Positions 13,052 to 17,102 of a stretch of DNA of 17,102 bases are shown piece after piece (position 1 is the first letter of the stretch; each line of letters opens with the position of its first letter). The position numbers and the translations under genes are program-made. The notes beneath the pieces are model-generated. The model made no database searches. It saw only the letters and a program-made list of their open reading frames with translations, and was not told the DNA's origin. The stretch is taken from assembly GCA_046727715.1 (NCBI GenBank), contig JBKPDC010000060.1, positions 1 through 17,102 on the forward strand. Direction: 5' to 3'. This stretch comes from CAVQLX01 sp046727715 (GTDB lineage Bacteria; Desulfobacterota; Binatia; DP-6).

Positions 13052-13060
13052 GCGACCCGC

Positions 13061-13109
13061 CGACCACGCGTGCCGGGCGGCGGCGTGTGTCGCCCCCCCG
13101 CGTTGGTCG
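13061..13109. terminator. Imperfect hairpin between convergent genes
   Basis: CGACCACGCG (13061-13070) pairs, with one bulge, with CGCGTTGGTCG (13099-13109), and GGGCG/CGCCC pair inside it. It sits between the stop of the small plus-strand gene and the stop of the glycosylase gene, where a bidirectional terminator is expected. There is no T-run, so the call is tentative. Confidence 0.3.
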
Positions 13110-13140
13110 CTGCATGGACGCCTGCAGCTGACCGCCGGCG

Positions 13141-14040
13141 TCAGCTCCGGCGCCGCTCTTCCAGCTCCTCGAGCGTCCGCGGCCAGTCCTGCTTGAGGAG
13201 CCGGGACAGCGCGCGATCGGCGAGCAGGTTCCCGCCCGTCTGGCAGGTCGGGCAGTAGTTGGTCTCGTTCTCCGCGTGCACGATCCGCTGGACCGGCGTG
13301 CCGCACGCGGGACACGGCTTGCCGAAGCGTCCGTGCACGGCCATGTCGTCTCGGAAGGCCGTGACCTTCTCCGGGAAGCCGTCGCCCACCTCGCGCCGGA
13401 TGCGGTCGGTGAAGTCGGCCAGCGTCGCCTGTCCGGCGGCGTGGAGCCGCGCCAGCTCCGCCTCGGTCAGCTGATCCGTGAGGCGGACCGGTGACAGCTT
13501 CGCCCGGTGCAGGATCTCGTCCGCGTAGGCGTTGCCGATCCCGCTCAGGATGCGCGGGTCGGTCAGGGTGCGCTTGAGCGTGTGGCGCTCGCGCAGCACG
13601 GCCGTGCGGAAGGCGGCAAGGTCGGCGTCGAGCGGTTCGAGCCCGCCGGGGTCGAGCGCGGCCAGTGCGGCTTCGCCCGCCACCACGTGCAGGGCGGCCC
13701 GCTTCCTCGAGCTGGCCTCCGTGAGCAGCAGCGTCCCGTGCGCGAAGTCGAAGGCCGCGAGGCCGAGCTTCCCGGGCACCGCCGTCCCGGCGGGGCGCCA
13801 CCGCAGCCGCCCGGCGATCATCAGATGCAGGACAACGAAGCGATCCTCCTCCATGGCGAGCACGATGCGCTTGCCGAGCCGCCGCAGCCCGCGCACGGTG
13901 GTGCCGAATACCGACGCGAGCGGGGGCTCGACGGTCCGGAGCAGGAACGGGCTCCGCAGCCGCACGCGGTCGAGCCGCCGGCCGACGATGCGCGGAGCGA
14001 GGCAGTCGATGTACACCGCGACGTCGGGCAGCTCGGGCAT
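13141..14040 (-). CDS. Fpg/Nei-family DNA glycosylase, divergent subfamily
   Basis: A 299-aa member of the MutM (Fpg)/Nei base-excision repair family, which removes oxidised bases and nicks the DNA. Catalytic Pro2 and Glu3 are present (MPELPDV), as are Lys57 (LGKRI), Asn170 in GIGNAYADEIL of the helix-two-turn-helix, and a C-terminal zinc finger Cys243-x2-Cys246-x16-Cys263-x2-Cys266. It departs from classical MutM in several ways. The start reads PELPDV rather than PELPEVE. HLGMSG is replaced by HLMIAG. The zinc-finger arginine that contacts the lesion phosphate in E. coli Fpg (Arg258) is aligned with Asn258 in HAENETNYC. About 30 residues extend past the finger (LLADRALSRLLKQDWPRTLEELE). I therefore withhold the symbol mutM. 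It lies 42 bp downstream of the plsC-like gene on the same strand, without a strong ribosome binding site. Confidence 0.93.
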   Translation of the reverse strand: MPELPDVAVYIDCLAPRIVGRRLDRVRLRSPFLLRTVEPPLASVFGTTVRGLRRLGKRIVLAMEEDRFVVLHLMIAGRLRWRPAGTAVPGKLGLAAFDFAHGTLLLTEASSRKRAALHVVAGEAALAALDPGGLEPLDADLAAFRTAVLRERHTLKRTLTDPRILSGIGNAYADEILHRAKLSPVRLTDQLTEAELARLHAAGQATLADFTDRIRREVGDGFPEKVTAFRDDMAVHGRFGKPCPACGTPVQRIVHAENETNYCPTCQTGGNLLADRALSRLLKQDWPRTLEELEERRRS

Positions 14041-14082
14041 GGCGAGACGCGGCTTCTCTACTGGTGGGACACGAACCTCGTG

Positions 14083-14877
14083 TCAACGAGAGCCGGATCG
14101 AACCGCGGCCAGCACGTCGTCGTCGCGCACCGGTTCCCCCCGCCAGCGGGCCAGTGCCGCCGCGATGTCGGCACGCACGCGCTCGAGTAGTGCCGCATGG
14201 TCCTCGCCCGGCTGCCGCGCGATCGGCGTGCCGACGTGCACGCGGACCCGCACGCCCCAGGGCACGGGAAGGAAGTTGTGCTGGAGCAGCCGCCACGATT
14301 CGTCGATCGCGACGGGGACGACGGGCGTGCCCGGCGCCTCCTCGAGCAGCGCCAGCGTGCCGGCGGGTTTGAAGCGGCCCAGCTCGCCTGCCCGTGCCCG
14401 CGTCCCCTCGGGGAAGATCATGGCCGACGCCCCGCCCCTGCGCACCTGCCGCCCGAGCTCCCGGATGGCCTCCAGCGCCGACGGCGCGTCGGAGCGATCG
14501 ATCAGCACGTGACCACCGTGCCGCAGGTTGTAGGACACGCTCGGGATCCAGCGCCCGAGCGAGCGCTTGGAGATGTACTTCGGGAAGTTCGAGAAGAAGA
14601 GCGACCCCAGGATGGCGATGTCGAACATGCTCTGGTGGTTCGACACGATGATGTACGATGTCCGCGGTCGTACGGCGGGCGACCGCTCGACCGCGAGCCG
14701 CGTGCCACAGATGCGAAAGGTGTGGACGAGCGTCCACTGGAGGGCCCCCGCGACGTACTCCTGCGGCCGCTGGCCGAAGAGCCGCGCGATGCGCTGGGCC
14801 ACGTCGAACACCACGAGGACGAGACCGAACGCCGGGAGGAACACGATCGACGAGAGCCAGGACAGGAGCCTCCGCAT
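14083..14877 (-). CDS. plsC: 1-acyl-sn-glycerol-3-phosphate acyltransferase (PlsC family)
   Basis: A 264-aa membrane-associated acyltransferase that transfers a fatty acyl group to lysophosphatidic acid, giving phosphatidic acid for phospholipid synthesis. An N-terminal hydrophobic segment (LLSWLSSIVFLPAFGLVLVV) anchors it in the membrane. The catalytic H-x4-D motif is His81/Asp86 in SNHQSMFD, and the glycerol-phosphate-binding FPEGTR motif is at residues 155-160, followed by VVPVAIDESW. An AAGGGA ribosome binding site lies about 8 nt before the ATG at 14877, supporting this start. The glycosylase gene follows at 42 bp, and hemQ is divergent with 70 bp between starts. Other members of the family acylate lyso-ornithine lipids or similar acceptors, so the substrate is inferred from motifs only. 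Confidence 0.92.
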   Translation of the reverse strand: MRRLLSWLSSIVFLPAFGLVLVVFDVAQRIARLFGQRPQEYVAGALQWTLVHTFRICGTRLAVERSPAVRPRTSYIIVSNHQSMFDIAILGSLFFSNFPKYISKRSLGRWIPSVSYNLRHGGHVLIDRSDAPSALEAIRELGRQVRRGGASAMIFPEGTRARAGELGRFKPAGTLALLEEAPGTPVVPVAIDESWRLLQHNFLPVPWGVRVRVHVGTPIARQPGEDHAALLERVRADIAAALARWRGEPVRDDDVLAAVRSGSR

Positions 14878-14888
14878 CGCCCGGTCCC

Positions 14889-14917
14889 TTAATAGGCAGG
14901 GCGGCGCGCGGCTTCAA
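14889..14917 (-). promoter_or_regulatory. Candidate promoter of plsC
   Basis: On the minus strand TTGAAG (14917-14912), a 17-bp spacer and TATTAA (14894-14889) resemble a sigma70 promoter. The -10 overlaps the AAGGGA ribosome binding site, and the start would fall only about 5 nt before the ATG. Either the mRNA is almost leaderless or the match is fortuitous and the true promoter is further upstream. Confidence 0.3.
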
Positions 14918-14947
14918 ACACGGCGAGGGGCGCGCTATGAGCGGGGC

Positions 14948-15748
14948 ATGGCGGAGGCGCCCGTCACCCTCGAGGGGTGGTACACGCTGCACCAGATGTG
15001 GGCCGTCGACTGGGGGCGCTGGAACGCGCTCCCCCCCAGCGAGCGTGCGACCGTCGTGACGGAGGCGGGGGGCCTGCTCGAGTCGCAGGCCAGGCCGGGC
15101 GACGGCCACAGCGCCTGCTACTCGCTGCTCACGCAGAAGGGCGACCTCTGCCTCATGCACTGGCGGCCCGACCTGGAAGCGTTGCAGCGCTGTGAGGTGG
15201 CGTTCGCGCGCACGCGGCTGCGCGCGTTCTTGGTGCCCACGTATTCGTACCTCGCCGTCGTGGAGCTTGGCACCTACGAGCTCGCCGGCCATGCCGCGGG
15301 GATGCTGAAACGCCGTGGGCTCGAGGCCGGCGTGGAAGGCTTCGAGGCGGCGCTCGAGGAGGAGATGCAGAAGCTCGCGCGCCCGCGGCTCTATCCCGAG
15401 GTGCCGCCGCGCCGCTACTGCTGCTTCTACCCGATGTCGAAGCGCCGCGGGGAGCAGGTGAACTGGTACGACCTGCCGCCGGCGGAGCGCGCGGCGTTCA
15501 TGCGCGGCCACGGCGAGATCGGGCGGAAGTACGCCGGCAAGGTGGTGCAGGTCATCCAGGGGTCGGTCGGGCTCGACGACTGGGAGTGGGGCGTGACGCT
15601 GTTCGCCGACGACCCGCTCGTCTTCAAGAAGCTCGTCTACGAGATGCGCTTCGACCCGGCGAGCTCGCGCTTCGCCCTCTTCGGTCCGTTCTACGTCGGC
15701 ATCCGGTTCGCACCGGATCGCCTGGGCGCGGTGCTGGGGGAGGAGTAG
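14948..15748 (+). CDS. hemQ: Coproheme decarboxylase (HemQ/ChdC, chlorite dismutase superfamily)
   Basis: HemQ (ChdC) performs the last step of the coproporphyrin-dependent heme pathway: hydrogen-peroxide-driven double decarboxylation of coproheme III to heme b in the cytoplasm. The 266-aa protein has the full C-terminal signature. Catalytic Tyr161 lies in CFYPMSKRR, the proximal heme ligand His188 in MRGHGEIGRKYAGKV, and distal Gln201 in VVQVIQGS. These are followed by GLDDWEWGVTLFADDP, FKKLVYEMRFD and FGPFYVGIRF. The tyrosine and heme histidine separate it from true chlorite dismutases, which use a distal arginine. The ATG at 14948 gives the expected N-terminus (MAEAPVTLEGWYTLHQM). Another ATG at 14937 is in a different frame. 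No other heme genes are nearby. It is divergent from plsC and convergent with the TIGR04073-like gene. Confidence 0.95.
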   Translation: MAEAPVTLEGWYTLHQMWAVDWGRWNALPPSERATVVTEAGGLLESQARPGDGHSACYSLLTQKGDLCLMHWRPDLEALQRCEVAFARTRLRAFLVPTYSYLAVVELGTYELAGHAAGMLKRRGLEAGVEGFEAALEEEMQKLARPRLYPEVPPRRYCCFYPMSKRRGEQVNWYDLPPAERAAFMRGHGEIGRKYAGKVVQVIQGSVGLDDWEWGVTLFADDPLVFKKLVYEMRFDPASSRFALFGPFYVGIRFAPDRLGAVLGEE

Positions 15749-15779
15749 GCCGACCCGAGACTTCGTCTCGGCTCGGCCT
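15747..15779. terminator. Near-perfect 33-nt hairpin between convergent genes
   Basis: Two 7-bp stems separated by a single C/C mismatch surround a TTC loop: AGGCCGA, C, CCGAGAC, TTC, GTCTCGG, C, TCGGCCT. It begins in the last two bases of the hemQ stop codon and ends one base before the stop codon of the opposite gene. The symmetry and position suit a bidirectional terminator, although no T-run follows on either strand. Confidence 0.6.
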
Positions 15780-15780
15780 C

Positions 15781-16101
15781 CTAGAAGTAGCTCCAGGGAT
15801 ACTCGGGCTCCAGGATCGGCTGGTAGCCGGCGGGGACGGGGAACGGCGCCGAGACGAACTCCCACACCCCGACGAGCACCCGCGGCACGATCATGCCGAG
15901 GCCCTTGGCGAACCCGAGCGGGATGCCGACCGCTGCGCCTCGCTCGTCGCTCTCGCGGACCATGTTCCCGGGCACTTCGAGGAAGGCCGTCGTCATGCCC
16001 GCGAAGCCGCGCAGGAACTTGTCCGCGGCCGTCTGCGCCGCCACTGGCGAGGCGACCAGGACGAGCATCGTTCCGGTGAGGAGGCACTGTCTCATGCTCA
16101 T
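15781..16101 (-). CDS. Secreted exosortase-system-associated protein, TIGR04073-like
   Basis: A 106-aa exported protein. Residues 1-22 form a signal peptide (MSMRQC, then a Leu/Val-rich core, VAA before the predicted cut at QT). The mature part reads KFLRGFAGMTTAFLEVPGNM, then VGIPLGFAKGLGMIVPR and VGVWEFVSAPFPVPAGY, ending in ILEPEYPWSYF. This matches my memory of the TIGR04073 family: a repeated-turn R-G-x-x-N/G-x-x-T-G-x-x-E-x-P motif, a glycine-rich middle, and P-x-x-EPE near the end. Members co-occur with exosortase/PEP-CTERM sorting systems; their function is unknown. The first of two nearby ATGs (16101 or 16095) was chosen because both give the same signal peptide. No exosortase, PEP-CTERM protein or EPS gene is in the window. 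It follows the exonuclease gene by 82 bp on the same strand. Confidence 0.8.
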   Translation of the reverse strand: MSMRQCLLTGTMLVLVASPVAAQTAADKFLRGFAGMTTAFLEVPGNMVRESDERGAAVGIPLGFAKGLGMIVPRVLVGVWEFVSAPFPVPAGYQPILEPEYPWSYF

Positions 16102-16183
16102 CCGGGAAGGGCTATCGAAAGCGCACGGATTGCTCAATCGCCTGCCGGGTCCGGCTGCGTGCGGGACGGCCGGGCGCGAGCCG

Positions 16184-17047
16184 TCACCCCTGGCCCAGGG
16201 CCTCCTCGAGTCGCCGCACCGGACCCGCGAGCGCATGCTCGGCCGTCAGGCGGGCGAGCGTGCGCGGGTGCGCAGGGCGCACCGGGAGGGCAAGCGACGC
16301 GCGGGGCAGCGGGACCGTCGCGACAGGCGGCACGACCCTGCGCGCCGCGGCGAGATAGGCGCGCCCGGCGTCGATGCGGCGCGCGAGCGCAGGCGGCAGG
16401 TCGGAGGCTCGGAGGATCGCGTCGAGCGAACCGTAGCGCCCCAGCAGCTGGGCGGCCGTCTTCTCGCCGACACCCGGTACACCGGGCAGACCGTCGGACG
16501 GGTCGCCGCGCAGCAGCGCGAAATCCAGGTAGGCGCGACCCGGGATGCCGTAGCGCCGCGCGATCTCGCCCTCGTCGACCTCGAGCAGCGTCGTCACGCC
16601 ACGCAACGGGTAGAGCACCTTCACGTCGGGGTCACGCACGAGCGCGAAGAGATCGCGGTCGCCCGACGCGATCTCGACCGGGCCGCGCGCGCGCGCGGCG
16701 AGCGTCGCGATCACGTCCTCGGCCTCGAAACCCTCCGCGCCGACCACCGCGATGCCAAGGGCGTCGAGCACCTCGCGGCCGAGCGCTTCCTGTGGCGTAA
16801 CGGGGTCCGGATCGTCGTCGGGGCCGGCCACGCGATGCGTCTTGTAGGAGGGCAGGGCGGCGACGCGGAACGCGGGGCGCCAGTCGTCGTCGACGGCGAT
16901 CCCGAGCGCGGCCGGCCGGCGATCACTGACGAGCCGACCGAGCATGTTGAGGAACCCGTGCACCCCCTGTGCGGGTACACTGTCCGGCAGGGAGTGGTAG
17001 GCGCGATAGAGCAGGCTCGAGTAGTCGACGAGGAGCAGCGGACCCAT
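16184..17047 (-). CDS. Stand-alone 5'-3' exonuclease (flap endonuclease-like, Pol I N-domain family)
   Basis: A 287-aa protein equal to the 5'-nuclease domain of DNA polymerase I without the polymerase. Metal-binding acidic residues are in place: Asp8 in LLLVDYSSLLYRAYH, Glu108/Glu110/Asp111 in GFEAEDVIATLA, Asp130/Asp132 in ASGDRDLFALV, and Asp182/Asp185 in LRGDPSDGLPGVPGVGEKTA, which starts the helix-three-turn-helix DNA-binding region. The segment LPSYKTHR corresponds to the arch-region lysine/arginine of the family. Such proteins remove 5' flaps or RNA primers. The last 50 residues (from RRVVPPVATVPLP) are Ala/Pro/Arg-rich and outside the nuclease fold. The ATG at 17047 starts 4 nt after the stop of the preceding frame, so the two are probably in one operon. 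No strong ribosome binding site is present. Whether a full-length Pol I with its own 5'-nuclease exists elsewhere cannot be seen here. Confidence 0.93.
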   Translation of the reverse strand: MGPLLLVDYSSLLYRAYHSLPDSVPAQGVHGFLNMLGRLVSDRRPAALGIAVDDDWRPAFRVAALPSYKTHRVAGPDDDPDPVTPQEALGREVLDALGIAVVGAEGFEAEDVIATLAARARGPVEIASGDRDLFALVRDPDVKVLYPLRGVTTLLEVDEGEIARRYGIPGRAYLDFALLRGDPSDGLPGVPGVGEKTAAQLLGRYGSLDAILRASDLPPALARRIDAGRAYLAAARRVVPPVATVPLPRASLALPVRPAHPRTLARLTAEHALAGPVRRLEEALGQG

Positions 17048-17051
17048 GGCG

Positions 17052-17102
17052 CTACGCGCTACTCCCCACGCGCACCCCGTACCGGAAGACGCTCTTGCCG
17101 CC
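17052..17102 (-). CDS. C-terminal end of an unidentified gene, cut by the right edge
   Basis: A frame entering from the right edge reads GGKSVFRYGVRVGSSA and stops at TAG (17054-17052), 4 nt before the exonuclease start. The tight spacing is typical of consecutive genes in an operon. Sixteen residues are too few to name a family, and another frame is also open across this edge, so this is tentative. Confidence 0.3.
   Translation of the reverse strand, partial: GGKSVFRYGVRVGSSA

Noticed and set aside
12533..16087. A 1184-codon minus-strand frame across the LuxR, glycosylase, plsC and hemQ genes
   Set aside because: It overlaps five better-supported genes in other frames and its translation is low-complexity Arg/Ala/Gly-rich.
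15586..16800. A 404-codon plus-strand frame antisense to the exonuclease and TIGR04073-like genes
   Set aside because: It is opposite two genes with recognisable motifs, and its own translation is Arg/Ala-rich repeats typical of a GC-rich shadow frame.

Overview
This is a GC-rich stretch (roughly 70% G+C by eye) of a bacterial chromosome with dense, housekeeping-type gene content. I see no insertion sequence, phage gene, CRISPR array, rRNA or tRNA. The gene mix is a coproheme decarboxylase of the coproporphyrin-dependent heme pathway, a TIGR04073-like exosortase-associated secreted protein, a stand-alone 5'-3' exonuclease, a divergent Fpg/Nei glycosylase and an NADPH-type gltBD. It fits a high-GC soil or sediment lineage such as a deltaproteobacterial, Binatota, Rokubacteria/Methylomirabilota or Acidobacteria-like organism. 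The sequence alone does not allow a firmer placement.

Layout. (1) Positions 1-6811, minus strand: an Lrp/AsnC regulator, gltB and gltD form a tight operon with gaps of 12-13 bp, possibly followed by another gene cut by the left edge. A sigma70-like promoter with a 20-bp imperfect palindrome between its -35 and -10 elements lies just upstream of the regulator, which suggests autoregulation of glutamate synthesis. (2) Positions 6894-10089, minus strand: a 126-aa TerB-like acidic protein, the translational GTPase typA/bipA and an orphan APS kinase cysC. (3) Positions 10157-11545, plus strand: a DUF445 membrane protein divergent from the TerB-like gene. (4) Positions 11542-13051: a LuxR-type regulator (minus) overlaps the end of the DUF445 gene by 4 bp and is divergent from a short unknown plus-strand gene with a good ribosome binding site. 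(5) Positions 13141-14877, minus strand: plsC-like acyltransferase followed by an Fpg/Nei-family glycosylase. (6) Positions 14948-15748, plus strand: hemQ/chdC, convergent with the next group across a 33-nt near-perfect hairpin. (7) Positions 15781-17102, minus strand: the tail of an unidentified gene, a 5'-3' exonuclease and a secreted TIGR04073-like protein.

Most genes are co-directional housekeeping functions: nitrogen assimilation, sulfate activation, translation, phospholipid synthesis, DNA repair and heme synthesis. No multi-gene novel defence or biosynthetic system is evident. The most interesting points are the promoter-embedded palindrome of the lrp-gltBD operon, the glycosylase with a rewritten zinc finger, the unknown small gene paired with a LuxR regulator, and the orphan exosortase-associated protein. 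Very long open frames antisense to gltBD and to the 12.5-16.1 kb genes are codon-bias artefacts and were left out.
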